DNA of 64,000 nucleotides, taken from contig JAPQWV010000126.1 of NCBI GenBank assembly GCA_027422505.1, positions 372,001 to 436,000 of the forward strand, read 5' to 3'. Position 1 is the first letter of the stretch. Each line of letters opens with the position of its first letter. Source of the DNA: Craterostigma plantagineum. Taxonomy: Eukaryota > Streptophyta > Magnoliopsida > Lamiales > Linderniaceae. This document shows, piece by piece, positions 10,901 through 21,044 of the stretch. The notes below the pieces were generated by a model. It did no database searches. It was not told the DNA's origin and worked only from the letters and a program-made list of their open reading frames with translations. The position numbers and the translations under genes are program-made.

Positions 10901-11287
10901 GAGAGGTGGGGAGCAGCCTAGTTCCAACATTCCATTTAGAATCTCTTGGGCCGTGGGAGGTGGATCGAGCTCATCAAAAGTGGGCAGTTGGAGAATCGTC
11001 CTCAGAAGATCTTTATTGAGAATAACCGAGGTGTTCTCAATTTGACTTTGGAATATGATCTCCTCGATGTCTGGGACTTGGTCCATAAGCCCCCAGAATT
11101 GTTGCAGGTAGACTTGGGGGACGCTCGCCGTGAGTGTGAAGGCGGGGAGCAGAAAGTGGTTCTTCAGAATGGCTATAATCACCATATCTGAGCATCTGAA
11201 TGACGTTGTGTCCAACTGGTAGTTGTTCTTCAGCGGCTCGATCCATTTGGAGATTGGGTAGATCGTATCACGGTTTGGAATCTCCAT
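7994..11287 (-). CDS. Retrotransposon ORF3, 1097 aa, function unknown
   Basis: Intact ORF in the sense orientation between pol and the 3' LTR. The N-terminal ~260 residues form a compact-looking module containing VPQVYLQQFW, a DLLRTILQLP stretch and INKCLSPKHTGYDR. I recognise this pattern from many uncharacterised ORFs in asterid copia elements. About residues 285-780 are Ser/Thr/Pro-rich and low complexity. The C-terminal ~310 residues hold VNLTRPNF, a KRVMF segment, CDGTL and an Arg-rich end, again a recurring asterid retroelement module. I see no signal peptide and no convincing membrane helix, so a classical envelope is unlikely despite the env position. No catalytic motif is visible. 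The stop lies 22 bp from the polypurine tract. A strong acceptor-like TATTTTTCAG ends 3 nt before the ATG. Confidence 0.85.
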   Translation of the reverse strand: MEIPNRDTIYPISKWIEPLKNNYQLDTTSFRCSDMVIIAILKNHFLLPAFTLTASVPQVYLQQFWGLMDQVPDIEEIIFQSQIENTSVILNKDLLRTILQLPTFDELDPPPTAQEILNGMLELGCSPPLTQVSAFSFSKIPAPWNALFMLINKCLSPKHTGYDRCNLSILTIFYGVIFGKRYDYAALFMQEIVDQIYIRDHLKTSKRKGLPYLRWFQVLIYHYMEIHPEITRRPASESLGVPKFNYLKKSKEGSTAQGMPIPRHLLDLADPTDTEVIKYRQSQNLPAPTIRSNPTVSNPGASSSVRQGLEREREVRTKRKHDRRPPPPVSVNFAPPILTTSPRTEPLGTGADLISSRVEAAASGSTAHAQPSPSHSSTSQQVDVSTSHGEPSHSHLPHSETSDVQISDSQPHVAAPSSITSSLVSTFPNFFDFARTQTPFLTFLGDQSRTSVETSSTDNTRRSDGRPDMGNITAPMTSGHLDELVLSTMQTVSLGGPGTSSPTRTLVLEGRDTGIFSSVVTTERLSGSVELSPFATRADLDRSLEQGLSTLRAEMKQMEASILQRVEELASSQSHQPPTSTPILIPTTNPTPVPTPTPTIKELRQNLLARLLREVDSLDDEDRELLHRLQIPYHCHYDPPSHKRRHDDPDGDGRPEGEEKRQRVEATNTQTEPSTSNQPQPTNPQLTTSSHSTQTTNLPKGLPSLPSDFRPDPPPQETDDPLPPVTDVNIPDPLIQLNEFIDQEWGSQRHNDPPAGDDLQERLDNVSGLIWAAVEVSLRMAPDEIRNGEDYEETPGTSAIPWDKITTPFLEEFRDKIWRERDQIRPYNEMELRGLSHVEGSTKLAYHFLYKWTSKDGSRITDADKEKMRAKPLIKDIVEVTVQDMGRNLTYPVYRVQRLDGSEDMITEGDLQYIDPSEVYKLSRLYRKFILREFQHKLGYEAIKRHMLRDITFYTGHDFQIAIENNAKKVNLTRPNFAGMEEELRSYPNGFIFKEPELSVVYSKDGHKRVMFLSEVEKYCDGTLRLIVEKLRSKVRRYSDSSKGDLASLGLEQFRDEIISLSKTVIEEIQSRLCLRRSIRQFEYVLNLRQSAYRTED

Positions 11288-11396
11288 AATCTGAAAAATA
11301 TGATCATAAGGTCATTAGACATCGAATATTCCATCGTTGCCCTCGCTCGCAGTGCTTCTTTTTCTTTTCCTCTCATTCTTTCCTTTTTTTTTTTTG

Positions 11397-11511
11397 TTTG
11401 TTTTTTTTTTTTTGTTTGTTTTTTTTTTTTGTTTTTTTTTTTTTTTTTTTGATATATATTTATATGTATATTAGATATATATATATATATATATGGATAA
11501 AGATATATAAG

Positions 11512-11558
<47 letters not shown>
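11397..11558. repeat. Poly(T) and (TA)n low-complexity tract
   Basis: Long T runs with scattered G (about 11,397-11,450) followed by TATA-rich dinucleotide sequence (about 11,451-11,558), just upstream of ORF3 in element orientation. It would be poly(A)/UA-rich in the element RNA. Confidence 0.9.
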
Positions 11559-11563
<5 letters not shown>

Positions 11564-11610
11564 GAGCGAGCCGAGGACTTAGAAAAATTTTTTTGAGAAC
11601 TTGGCTGAAT

Positions 11611-12770
11611 ATGTCGACAGGCCCGCTTTAAAGTTGGGTGAAAATGTCGAGAGGCCCAGTATAATAAATGTCGAAACGGTTCAATGTAGGCACTAGTTTA
11701 AAAATGTCGAGTGTGGGCAAAATGTCGAGACGTCAGGTTTAAATAAAATGTCGAGAGGAAGAAACTGTCGATATCGCACAGTTTAAATGAAATGTCGAGA
11801 GGTAGAGAAATGTCGATATCGCATAGTTTTAATGAGATGCCGAGAGGTAGAAGAATGTCGATATCGCACAGTTTAAATAGAAATGTCGAGAGAAAAAAAA
11901 TGTCGATATCGAACAATTTAAATAAAATGTCGAGAGGAAGAAGATGTCGATATCGCACAGTTTAAATAAAATGTCGATATCACTCAGGTTAACTGAAATG
12001 TCGGGATAATTGTAAAATGTCGATAGGAACTAAATGTCGAGACGAAGATAAATGTCGATATCTCTCAGTTGAAATAAAATGTCGAGACCTGATAGAAAAA
12101 GTCGAGAGCATCCTTTGTGATAAAAAGTCGAAATCAATTTGCTCGAGATTTTGGGGAAAAAATGTCGATACTTTCAAAATCAGAGGGTCTGGAGAACTTT
12201 GGCAAGTCAAAATTTTCAAGTTGAGACCTCGATATCATTAAAATCAACAAAAAATTAACTAGAAACAGCGAAGTAGTAATCGAAATTTGTTCTGGCATTT
12301 CTTCGGCTTCACACCTGCAATCGAAAGCATTAGTGGTATAAAGATAAGATTAGGGCGTTGTCAAGCTTACCAGTAAGACGCGAGATTGCAGTTTGAACAA
12401 AGAGAGAAAATCAGCGAGGATTTGGAGACGGAAAAAATGACGATTTGGCGAAAGGGTTTTGGGTTGTATGTTCTGCAGATGAACTGGAGAAGACGAAAGG
12501 TCGCGAGATGAATAAAAATGTCGAGAGCTATTTGATTTGGGTTTTAGTTGAGGCCCATTAAGATGAATAAATGACGCGGCCCAATGTCGAGATGTCTGTG
12601 AATGTCGACATGAGATGTCGAGCTTAGAAAATGTCGAGGCTTATTGGGTTGGGCTGGTCAAGACATCTGAGGACCCATATAATGTCGAGACGAAGTTATA
12701 AATAGATGGCCCAAATGTCGACACGTAAGAAGTCGAGATGAGAAAAAAATGTCGAGTGAAGCTTAGAAGA
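11611..12770 (-). repeat. TGTCGA motif field in the pol-ORF3 spacer
   Basis: By hand I count about 20 TGTCGA copies in 11,611-12,180 and about 8 in 12,500-12,770; on the element RNA these read UCGACA, usually CUCGACAU. Within it, 11,746-11,968 is a tandem array of about five ~45-bp units, each with ATGTCGAGAGG then GTCGATATCGCACAG and TTTAAAT. Small ORFs here merely translate the repeat. No known regulatory motif of this kind comes to mind. Confidence 0.9.
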
Positions 12771-12880
12771 AAAATGCAATTAAGTCTAATAAAGTAGAAT
12801 GCAAAATATAAAAAAATGCAAATAGAATGTAGAGGAATCATATGACAATGCGAATGTACTGAAAAATGGAAATAGTGATG

Positions 12881-13005
12881 CTCCCCCTAGACATATGCGG
12901 TTTTTTTTTTTTTTTTTTTTTTAAGCTAATGCACCCTAAAGCAGTGATGTGAATATTAACTGATAAATGCTCCCCCTAGAATTATGCAATTATGTTTCTC
13001 CCCCT
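12881..13005 (-). other. Three extra polypurine-tract-like motifs after pol
   Basis: AGGGGGAG on the coding strand occurs at 12,881-12,888, 12,970-12,977 and 12,998-13,005, two of them within the longer context TATGTCTAGGGGGAG. It copies the core of the terminal polypurine tract. Multiple PPT copies near the end of pol are described for Sireviruses. They could prime internal plus-strand DNA. Confidence 0.75.
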
Positions 13006-13065
13006 AGACATATGCATAGGCTTTGCTAACATGATTGCGTCTAGCCTAGCATGTATGTGCCTAGA

Positions 13066-16000
13066 TTAAGAGGTAAGATTCAACATGCCCAACCTAGAGA
13101 CTAAGAATTGGAATCGTTTCTCATCCAATGCTTTAGTGAAAAGGTCGGCCAGTTGAAGTTCGGTGCTAACAAATTGCATTTCTATGATGCCATTTTCAAC
13201 ATGATTTTTTATGAAGTGATATCGAAGATCAATATGCTTAGTTCGTGAGTGATGTACGGGATTACATGTTATCGCAATAGCACTTTTAGAATCACTGTAG
13301 ATGGGAATATTATGTAAATCAAACCCGTAGTCCAGAAGTTGAGTTCGCATCCACAAAATCTGGGAACAACAACTGGCAGCTGCGACGTATTCTGCCTCAG
13401 CCGTCGATGTAGAAACACAATTTTGCTTCTTGGAGGACCAGCAAATTAATTTGTCACCGAGCAGTTGTGCGCCACCTGATGTGCTTTTTCTATCCATGCG
13501 ACAGCCTGCAAAATCTGAGTCAGTGTATCCAATTAATTGAAAACTAGAATTTTTGGGATACCATAGACCAAGATTTGGAGTTCCTTTCAGATAGCGTAGT
13601 ATTCTCTTGACGGCAGTCAGGTGTGATTCTTTGGGGTTTGCTTGAAAACGTGCGCAGAGGCAGGTTGCAAAGACGATATCTGGTCTGCTCGATGTTAGAT
13701 AGAGTAGTGAGCCAATGATTCCTCTATAGTGTGTTTCGTCGATAGATTTGCCAGAGGGATCCGCGTCAAGTTTGCATGCTGTGGACATTGGTGTTGCTAT
13801 GGAGGAACTGTTTTCCATCTGATATTTCTTCAAGAGATCACAGATATATTTAGACTGATTAATAAAAATACCGTCGGGTAGCTGTCTGATCTGCAGTCCT
13901 AGAAAGAAATTCATTTCCCCCATCATGCTCATCTCGAACTTAGTGGTCATTAATTGACTGAATTCCTTGCATAATTTTACGTTCGTGGAACCAAAGATGA
14001 TATCATCAACGTAGATTTGAACTAGTAAGATATCGGAATTCTGTCTTTTCACGAAGAGTGTAGTGTCGATTTGACCTTTTGTGAACCCGGATCCGACCAG
14101 AAAGGTGGAGAGAACGTCATACCAGGCTCTTGGTGCTTGTTTAAGTCCATAAAGGGCTTTATCAAGACGATACACATAGTCAGGCTTGGCTGAGTCGAGA
14201 AATCCTTCAGGTTGTCCAACATAGACTTCCTCCTTCAGTACTCCATTTAAGAAGGCTGTCTTGACGTCCATCTGGTAGACAGTAAAGTCCTTATGAGCAG
14301 CATAGGCAAGGAACAAACGAATGGCTTCTATACGAGCGACTGGTGCAAAGGTTTCATCGTAGTCAATGCCTTCTTGCTGGTTGTACCCTTTTGCTACCAG
14401 TCTTGCTTTATTACGGATGACTTTGCCGTTTTCGTCTCTTTTGTTTTTGAAGACCCACTTTGTTCCTATGATTGTTTTTCCTTTGGGTCTTGGAACTAAG
14501 GTCCAAACGCATAGGCGTTCAAACTGATTGAGCTCGTCCTGCATAGCAATGATCCAGTCTGGGTCCGATAGGGCTTCTGACACTTTCCGTGGTTCGAGTT
14601 GACTCATAAAGCACGAGAGATGTTCGTGGAAAAATGAGACGTAATCATCCGGTATTGCGCTTTTCTTCTCACGAGTTGACCTTCGTAGAAGTGGTTGATC
14701 CGTGTGAGAATCATGAGTGTGATCAGGAATTATCGCGGCTTCATCCTCCGAAGGTTGATCGTGTTGAGAGGCGATGTCAATGTTTGTTTCAGTGTGAGGT
14801 GATATGGCATTTGGGGTGAGGTCAAGACTTGAGTGAGAGTTTTCGTCCTCAGTGTCTGTGGCGTTTGGAAGCGTGAGTTCTGTGTCTGATGACGAATTGT
14901 CTTGAACATCTGTAGTTGTTTGGGTCTCACCTTGTGGAATTACAGTCATCTGAGAAGGCACTGGATCTGAAGTTATATGAAAGTCTTCAAGCAGAAAGTC
15001 TATAGATGCCAAATTTGGATTTGGGGAGGCTGAGTCTGGTTGAACATTCCCTGATGCATGAGAGGATGCTTCTGGTGTTGTGGGGAATGTTTCGTCAAAC
15101 GTGACGTTGGCACTTTCTCTTACAATTTTAGCGCCTTTGAGGAATACTCTGAATGCTTTGGACGTCGAGGAGTATCCAATGAACGTGCCTTCGAGAGCCT
15201 TAGGATCGAACTTGCCCCTGTTACTTCGATCATCTGCAATGAAGCATTTGCAACCAAACACTCGAAGAAAGGAAATGTTAGGAGCACGATTATTAATGAT
15301 CTGATAGGGTGTCTTCTCAAATCTTTTGTGGATTGAAGTGCGGTTCTGAGTGAAGCATGCAGTGCTTAGTGCTTCAGCCCAGAAGGAGTGTGGAAGATTT
15401 GATTGAATTATCATCGTGCGTGCAGCTTCAACAAGGGTTCGATTTTTTCGTTCAACGACTCCATTTTGTTGTGGAGTTCCTGCAGCTGAGAATTGTTGTG
15501 AAATGCCTTGAGATGCATAGAAATTTCTCAAGCGATCGTTTTTGAACTCCGTACCATTATCTGATCGAATGGTGCCAATTCGGGCCTGCAGTAGATTCTG
15601 TGTAGTTGTCACGAATGTTTCGATTATTGAGGCGGTCTCATCTTTACTGCGCAGGAATTTTGTCCAAGTGTATCTAGAAAAATCGTCGATGAGAACCAAA
15701 ACATATTTGCGACCATTGAGACTTTCTGTTCGCATGGGACCGCATAGATCAATGTGGAGTAATTCTAAAGGTCGGGAAGAGCAGGCAACATGTTTGGACT
15801 TATGGGATGCTCTTTTCATTTTTCCTAGTTCGCAGGCACTACAGAGATGTTCCTTTTGATACGAAAGGTTTGGTAGGCCGATAACTAGTTGCTTAGTGGA
15901 TAGTTTATTAATGTCTTTAAAGTTTAAGTGGGATAGACGATTATGCCATAGAGTGTTTTGAAGATGTGAAGCTTTAGAGAGTAGGCAGATATTCGTGGGC

Positions 16001-16413
16001 GGAGTGGTTGTTTTAAGGTCAATCGTATAGAGATTCGTTTTTCGAGTACCATGGAGTAAATCGTTACCGTGACCATCGTTGATGCTGCATTTTCGTGCTT
16101 TGAAATTGATTTCGAGTCCTTTGTCGCATAACTGACCTATGCTGAAGAGATTGTGTCCTAGTCCCTTGACATACGAAACGTCTTGAATGGTCAGATTTCC
16201 GTGATGTAGATCTCCTCGTCCTAGGATTGGGGATGACTCATTATTTCCAAAGCGTACTTTTCCGCCGTACTCTTCAGTGTAGTTGCTCAACAGTTCTTTG
16301 TTCCCAGTCATGTGTGTGGAGCAACCTGAATCTAGATACCACACATGATGGACCTGCAAAAGGAACGAAGTTAGAGGCATTTCGGTACCCATTTGAGGAT
16401 GGGCACTGTCCAC
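13066..16413 (-). CDS. pol: Copia Pol polyprotein (protease, integrase, RT, RNase H)
   Basis: Open frame of 1115 codons. The frame opens after a TAA just upstream and begins with GTG; the first ATG is at 16,392, so expression must come from frameshifting, readthrough or splicing. Aspartic protease DSGCS is at about residue 28. The GAG-pre-integrase His/Cys finger ([18 protein letters not shown]) is at about 155-200. The integrase core has HIDLCGP (about 222), SDNGTEF (about 285) and the Glu in [10 protein letters not shown] shows [20 protein letters not shown] and YVDD (about 804). RNase H has TDSDFAG, STAEAEY and SDSKSA near 970-1050. All key residues are present and no internal stop is seen. 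It overlaps gag by 43 bp in the -1 frame. On the coding strand CTTCGTTCCTTTTGCAG lies just upstream of the protease and resembles a 3' splice site. Confidence 0.95.
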   Translation of the reverse strand: MDSAHPQMGTEMPLTSFLLQVHHVWYLDSGCSTHMTGNKELLSNYTEEYGGKVRFGNNESSPILGRGDLHHGNLTIQDVSYVKGLGHNLFSIGQLCDKGLEINFKARKCSINDGHGNDLLHGTRKTNLYTIDLKTTTPPTNICLLSKASHLQNTLWHNRLSHLNFKDINKLSTKQLVIGLPNLSYQKEHLCSACELGKMKRASHKSKHVACSSRPLELLHIDLCGPMRTESLNGRKYVLVLIDDFSRYTWTKFLRSKDETASIIETFVTTTQNLLQARIGTIRSDNGTEFKNDRLRNFYASQGISQQFSAAGTPQQNGVVERKNRTLVEAARTMIIQSNLPHSFWAEALSTACFTQNRTSIHKRFEKTPYQIINNRAPNISFLRVFGCKCFIADDRSNRGKFDPKALEGTFIGYSSTSKAFRVFLKGAKIVRESANVTFDETFPTTPEASSHASGNVQPDSASPNPNLASIDFLLEDFHITSDPVPSQMTVIPQGETQTTTDVQDNSSSDTELTLPNATDTEDENSHSSLDLTPNAISPHTETNIDIASQHDQPSEDEAAIIPDHTHDSHTDQPLLRRSTREKKSAIPDDYVSFFHEHLSCFMSQLEPRKVSEALSDPDWIIAMQDELNQFERLCVWTLVPRPKGKTIIGTKWVFKNKRDENGKVIRNKARLVAKGYNQQEGIDYDETFAPVARIEAIRLFLAYAAHKDFTVYQMDVKTAFLNGVLKEEVYVGQPEGFLDSAKPDYVYRLDKALYGLKQAPRAWYDVLSTFLVGSGFTKGQIDTTLFVKRQNSDILLVQIYVDDIIFGSTNVKLCKEFSQLMTTKFEMSMMGEMNFFLGLQIRQLPDGIFINQSKYICDLLKKYQMENSSSIATPMSTACKLDADPSGKSIDETHYRGIIGSLLYLTSSRPDIVFATCLCARFQANPKESHLTAVKRILRYLKGTPNLGLWYPKNSSFQLIGYTDSDFAGCRMDRKSTSGGAQLLGDKLICWSSKKQNCVSTSTAEAEYVAAASCCSQILWMRTQLLDYGFDLHNIPIYSDSKSAIAITCNPVHHSRTKHIDLRYHFIKNHVENGIIEMQFVSTELQLADLFTKALDEKRFQFLVSRLGMLNLTS

Positions 16414-19400
16414 TTCTTAGTAGATGACTTAGTAGAGCTAATAGTAGGGTTAGTATCGATGGCGTTCGTGGCTTTGGAGCTCTTAAGGTTATTTTTAGGA
16501 ATCCATCGTTGCAATCCTTGTTTAGAGTGTTGACGGGATGTGGAGTGGCGTTTTTTCTTGGGCATCCAAATCTGTGTTACCTTAGTTTGACGAGATGTAG
16601 GATTTTTGTGCAAGGGTCGATTGAATGTGGGAGTGCTTGAGGTATGGCTTGTACGAGATACAGATGATTGAGTAGTAGAATAATGCATTTTATACGCAAT
16701 AGATTTATTAAAACGAGAAACATCAAAATACTTAGAATTCTTCAAAGGAATAATAGTAGATTCATCATAGGCATAGATAGTAGGGTGAGGAGTCTTGAAA
16801 GAGGTTGGTTCAGGTTTCGATTTCCGGACCCAGGTCAACGTCGTCTTCTTCGCAGTTAGTCTCTTTCCTGTAGTCAAGTTAGGCATGGAATTAGGGGTTA
16901 GCTCAAAGGAGGAAGAAGAGTTAACTTCAGATGAATAATCTTTGAGGTTTCTAAGAAGCGAAATTTCATTAAGCATTTTCTCCTTTTCGAACTTGAAGAT
17001 TTCGATTTGATTCTGATGTTCTTTGGCTTGTATCAAGTTAATGTTCTGAAGTCGTGAGAGTTCGCTTAGAAAGCCTGTTACGTTTTTTGTTTGAGTCCTC
17101 TCCATCGTGATTGGCGAGCTTGACTTAGTGAAGAAACGTGAGTCGTTCTTGAGGGAGGTTGCCTTCTCTAAGCGAAAGCGGGAATTCAGGGCAAGTGCAT
17201 CATCGTAGGAGTAATAGTGATTTGAGGGGGATGCAAACTTTTCAAACAATAACTCGTTTCTTTTGGCTATCTCCTTCCCTTTTATTTCCTTGTGGGGTGA
17301 TGCATCCATCTTAGGCGTGGCTAGAGGCATTTGTGGGGAGGAACCAGAATCTATAAGGTTTTTGACTTGTTGTTCGAGTGAAGAGATGATAGTCAAAAAG
17401 ACGTCCTTCTCAACTTGAGAGGCAATTTTTTCATGCTCAAGAGCTGACTGCAAGCCATTGATTTCTTTGATAATTGCGGGGATGTATACATTAGATGTAT
17501 TTGGTTTTGGGGGCTCTACTCCTTCTGGTGGAAATAAAGAGTAGTAGTCATCAGATAAATCAATTTTCCTGGTTTTGTAACTTTTATTCAGTTCCTCGTA
17601 TTCAATTGGAATTTCAGCCATGTCCTTTTTATTTCTCTTTTTCTGCTCTAAATCATCAAGTGTAGATGAACTAGTGAAGGGCATGAGTCTGGGCATATTT
17701 AAGCCTAGGAACTTGATATCATAAAGAGGAAGGGGTTTCTTTATTGTTGGCTCGGAGTTTGGAACATACCCTAACCCTAATCCTACACGAGGATCATAAA
17801 ATTCTGTGTCTTTAGCGTTATTCAGAAGAAGCATTTTATCTGTTAGTAGTCTACTGTTTAGACGATCCTCAAGTTTTTTTATTTTTGAATATAGGCGATT
17901 TCGTTCCTTAGTTAGAAATTCATATTGTTGGGATATTGTGTTTCGCTCTGCCTCACTCTCCTTGAAATCATTTTCCTTTTTGAGAAGTTTTTCTTCTAGA
18001 TCTCTTATCTTAGTCTCATGTCTGAGGGATGTATCATGAGCTTGTTCTAGAAACGAGGTTAACCTAGCCTTTTCTACTAGTTCGGTTCGCAAGACCTTTT
18101 CATTGTTTGCTAGTCTAGATTCTAGTTTTCTTAATGATTGATTTTCACTAGACATGGATGTTAGTCTATCCTGAAGAAGATATAATTGCTCATGCAAGTT
18201 AGAGTGAGATTCGTGTACCTCAGTTTCTGACGTTGAGTCGGTTGAGGGAGTGGCTACATTGTTGTGTGCCTCATCTTCAGTGTCAGTTTCAACGTTTGCC
18301 ATGAGTGCCAAGTTTTCGTCCTCACTCTCAGAGGTATCTTCGAGCCATGACTCCTGTTCTGCCATGAGTGCAACACCACTTTGTTTCTGTTTGAGGAGCT
18401 GTGCCTTTTTGGTATAGTAGTCAACATCTTTTGTCTTAGGCAGAAAGCAGTCTCGAGCAAAGTGTCCTGGTTTGCCGCAATTGAAACACTTTTGATCTTT
18501 CATGGAGGGCTTAGGTTCGGACTCGTCAGCCTTTCGGTCTCGCTTCTTCGAAGAGCTGGTCCTGAGTCGGTTTGAGGATCTATTCTGTGTATATGAGTTG
18601 AAGCGTTTGGTGATGAGGGCCATTTGTTTGGTAATCTCTGCAAGCTCGGGATCCATGTCTCCACCGGTGTTGTCATTTTCTTCATCAGAGGAGCTGGAAT
18701 TCAGTAAGGGCTTCGAGTTTTTTCTCGGTTTTCGGTGACTGATCAGTGCAAGGGACTCCATAGCGGCCTTTTCTTTTGATGCTTTCTGAATCTCATTTAT
18801 GTCTTCAACATGCTGGGCGAGGCTGTCGAAGAGACAGTGAATGTCCATCTCTTCTAGATCCTTGTTCTGGCGGATGTTGCTAGCTATTTTCCTCCATTCT
18901 GGCTGTAGTGCTGAGAGAAAGCGTATGTTGATCTCCTCACCAGTTCTGGTCACATTTATCTTTCTCATTTCATTCACTAAGGTCAGAAAACGTTGATAGG
19001 TCTCGTATAGTTCTTCTCCATCTTTGGCTTTGAATGAATCATAAGCCGTAAGGATGTTGGATTTCTTTGCCTTGTACCCAGATTCAGTTCGTTGCATCAT
19101 TTTGCTAATCTCATCCCACATTTCCTTAGCGGTTTGCAAGCTATTGACCTGCATGAAAATGTCATTTGGGATGCTTTGACAGAGGTATGTTCTAGCTTGA
19201 CGGTCTGCACGAGCTCTGAGTTTTTCAGCTTCAGTGTAGGCAGAACGAGCTTTGAGTTCCCTGGTGGCTGGAACAGGTGGTGTATTGTTTGGATTGCCTG
19301 GAATAGTAATCCAAAACTGAGCTGGGCCTTCAGTGAGGGATTCGTACATTAGGTCTCCGTTCTCCTTGCTGTCGATGAAGTTCATGAACCTAAGCGTCCA

Positions 19401-19466
19401 TGCTGTGTATTCGTCCCTCTTGAGGATGGGAGGTCTCGAGTCGTTTCCAAGTGAGTAGAGGTCCAT
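16371..19466 (-). CDS. gag: Copia Gag protein, zinc-knuckle and coiled-coil type
   Basis: The frame opens at 19,508, but the second Met (19,466, MDLYSLGND) looks the better start; that gives 1031 aa. The first ~250 residues match the UBN2/Gag domain of copia elements ([10 protein letters not shown], a central helical region, then FLSALQPEW). A single CCHC knuckle [14 protein letters not shown] follows at about residue 330-345. The next ~200 residues are heptad-rich coiled coil ([12 protein letters not shown] and onward). The C-terminal third is basic and repeats WVRK/WMPK/WIPK/WVPK motifs that usually precede the protease in gag-pol fusions. A long Gag with a coiled coil is a Sirevirus trait. 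It ends at TAA inside the overlap with pol. Confidence 0.93.
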   Translation of the reverse strand: MDLYSLGNDSRPPILKRDEYTAWTLRFMNFIDSKENGDLMYESLTEGPAQFWITIPGNPNNTPPVPATRELKARSAYTEAEKLRARADRQARTYLCQSIPNDIFMQVNSLQTAKEMWDEISKMMQRTESGYKAKKSNILTAYDSFKAKDGEELYETYQRFLTLVNEMRKINVTRTGEEINIRFLSALQPEWRKIASNIRQNKDLEEMDIHCLFDSLAQHVEDINEIQKASKEKAAMESLALISHRKPRKNSKPLLNSSSSDEENDNTGGDMDPELAEITKQMALITKRFNSYTQNRSSNRLRTSSSKKRDRKADESEPKPSMKDQKCFNCGKPGHFARDCFLPKTKDVDYYTKKAQLLKQKQSGVALMAEQESWLEDTSESEDENLALMANVETDTEDEAHNNVATPSTDSTSETEVHESHSNLHEQLYLLQDRLTSMSSENQSLRKLESRLANNEKVLRTELVEKARLTSFLEQAHDTSLRHETKIRDLEEKLLKKENDFKESEAERNTISQQYEFLTKERNRLYSKIKKLEDRLNSRLLTDKMLLLNNAKDTEFYDPRVGLGLGYVPNSEPTIKKPLPLYDIKFLGLNMPRLMPFTSSSTLDDLEQKKRNKKDMAEIPIEYEELNKSYKTRKIDLSDDYYSLFPPEGVEPPKPNTSNVYIPAIIKEINGLQSALEHEKIASQVEKDVFLTIISSLEQQVKNLIDSGSSPQMPLATPKMDASPHKEIKGKEIAKRNELLFEKFASPSNHYYSYDDALALNSRFRLEKATSLKNDSRFFTKSSSPITMERTQTKNVTGFLSELSRLQNINLIQAKEHQNQIEIFKFEKEKMLNEISLLRNLKDYSSEVNSSSSFELTPNSMPNLTTGKRLTAKKTTLTWVRKSKPEPTSFKTPHPTIYAYDESTIIPLKNSKYFDVSRFNKSIAYKMHYSTTQSSVSRTSHTSSTPTFNRPLHKNPTSRQTKVTQIWMPKKKRHSTSRQHSKQGLQRWIPKNNLKSSKATNAIDTNPTISSTKSSTKKWTVPILKWVPKCL

Positions 19467-19639
19467 GTTTGTAGTAGGTTGGATGTGGATCTTTATCGTG
19501 TTGATCAACTAAAGATTCTAACTCAAGGAAGGCAGATAAGGTTAGAAATACTGTATGTAATGAAATGAGAGTAATAATAAAGAGAGAATGATAATAGTAG
19601 AGTAAAAATATATAAAAGTTTTTTTTTTTTTTTGTAGAA

Positions 19640-20760
19640 AGAAAATGTCGAAGGTAGCACAGTCGAGAATTGAATGAAATTTGAAGTTCAGATAGTGTCG
19701 AGATTTGAATTTGGGATAGGCAATGTCGAGATTCTTGTCGAGATACTTATTGAAATTAATGTCTATATTAAGATCAAAGTCGATACTAATGTCGAGGTTA
19801 AAGAAAAATGTCGAGATGAAAGGAATAAGGTTGTCGAGATAGATGTCGATATTAAATTCGAGATTAATGTCGAGCGAAATAAGACCTAAGATGTCGAGTC
19901 CTATTCTCTGGATATAATGTCGAGTTCGAAGAAGTGGATATAAATATCGAAACGAATGTCGGACTGGATAGGATGTCGAGATAGAGAGCAAAGTCGAGAG
20001 CTAATGAAAGATGTCGAGGTCTTAAAGTGTTGGGAAGATACGGTTTTTAAAAACAACTACGACAGATTTCAAGAGATCTCGAATTAAATGTCGAATGGAA
20101 TAAGGTGCAAGATGTCGAGTCCCTTGTTAAAATGTCGAGGCGGATGTCGAGATCGATTTCGAGCAGCGAGTAGAATGTCGAGATCTTCGTTTCCTAGCAA
20201 AATATCGAGAGAGATGTCGGGATAGATATCGAAGAAAATATCGCAATAGATGTCGAGATCGATGTTTAGATAGAAAGTCGAAATAGATGTCGAGCTGAAG
20301 TTTGCACCAAATGTCGAGGTGTTTAGTGAGATGTCGAGATAAAATATCGAGCTAAATATCGAATGGAATGCGAAATGTCGGGTCCCTAAGAAAAGTTTCA
20401 AGGCAGATGTCGAAGCAAATGTCGAGTCCGTGCCGAGAGGAATGTCGAGTGCTAATGCAGGATGTCGAGGTCTTTTAAATGTCGACAAACCACAAATGTC
20501 GAGATCCTTGTTTCCTAGTAAAATATCGAGTGAACTGTCGGGATGAATGTCGAGAGAAATGTCGAGCCAAAATGTCGTGAGAAATTTCAAGAGAGATGTC
20601 GAGAACTTCAAAGGACTTCAAATGTCGACATGGTACAAAAAGTCGAGAGCTTCAAATGTCGAGATGTAGCATAAAGTCGAGCTAAATGTCGAGGCCTTTA
20701 TTCCATAGCAGGATGTCGAGGTGAGCAAAAATGTCGAGAAAGATGTCGAATGCTTGGATA
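19640..20760 (-). repeat. TGTCGA motif field in the 5' leader
   Basis: By hand I count about 37 TGTCGA copies in 1.1 kb between the primer-binding site and gag, with further variants (ATATCGA, AGTCGA, TGTCGG). Part is duplicated: the stretch around 20,170-20,250 (GATCTTCGTTTCCTAGCAAA) recurs near 20,500-20,560. Minus-strand ORFs at 19,542-19,991 and 20,084-20,611 translate to Leu-Asp-Ile-type repeats and look spurious. The motif is shared with the pol-ORF3 spacer but rare in gag, pol and ORF3. Confidence 0.9.
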
Positions 20761-21030
20761 GGTCAAAATCTCGATACGTTAAGGAAATCTTGCTCACGTC
20801 GCCGCCACGATTTGTTCTTTGGCTGAAAAAAAAGATTATCGATACAGAATTATGCAGTCTTCAGCTGGGATATAATCTGGGAAGTTTGATGAGAATAAAT
20901 CGTTAGAGTTTAGTGACCGAAATAGGGACAACGAATTGACAAGAAAAAATCTCGATAAGTTTCGACGAAAAGAGATGAGACGAGCGAGCGATATCAACGA
21001 AGCTTCGATGAGTTTTGATCCACGAATTCG

Positions 21031-21042
21031 GCTCTGATACCA
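21031..21042 (-). other. Primer-binding site for initiator tRNA-Met
   Basis: The coding-strand sequence is TGGTATCAGAGC, two bases inside the 5' LTR. This is the classical complement of the 3' end of plant initiator methionine tRNA and fixes the element orientation. Confidence 0.95.
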
Positions 21043-21044
21043 CT

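Noticed and set aside
7994..11287. Retroviral-type envelope identity for ORF3
   Set aside because: No signal peptide, TM anchor or cleavage site visible; position alone is not enough.
11698..11958. 86-codon repetitive ORF in the pol-ORF3 spacer
   Set aside because: It translates the 45-bp tandem array; the period happens to be near a multiple of three.
11611..12770. CRISPR-like or satellite array
   Set aside because: Spacing is irregular outside the short 45-bp array, and the sequence lies inside a plant retrotransposon.
20084..20611. 175-codon ORF of Leu-Asp-Ile repeats in the retrotransposon leader
   Set aside because: It is a translation of the TGTCGA repeats; unit length varies and does not keep a protein pattern.
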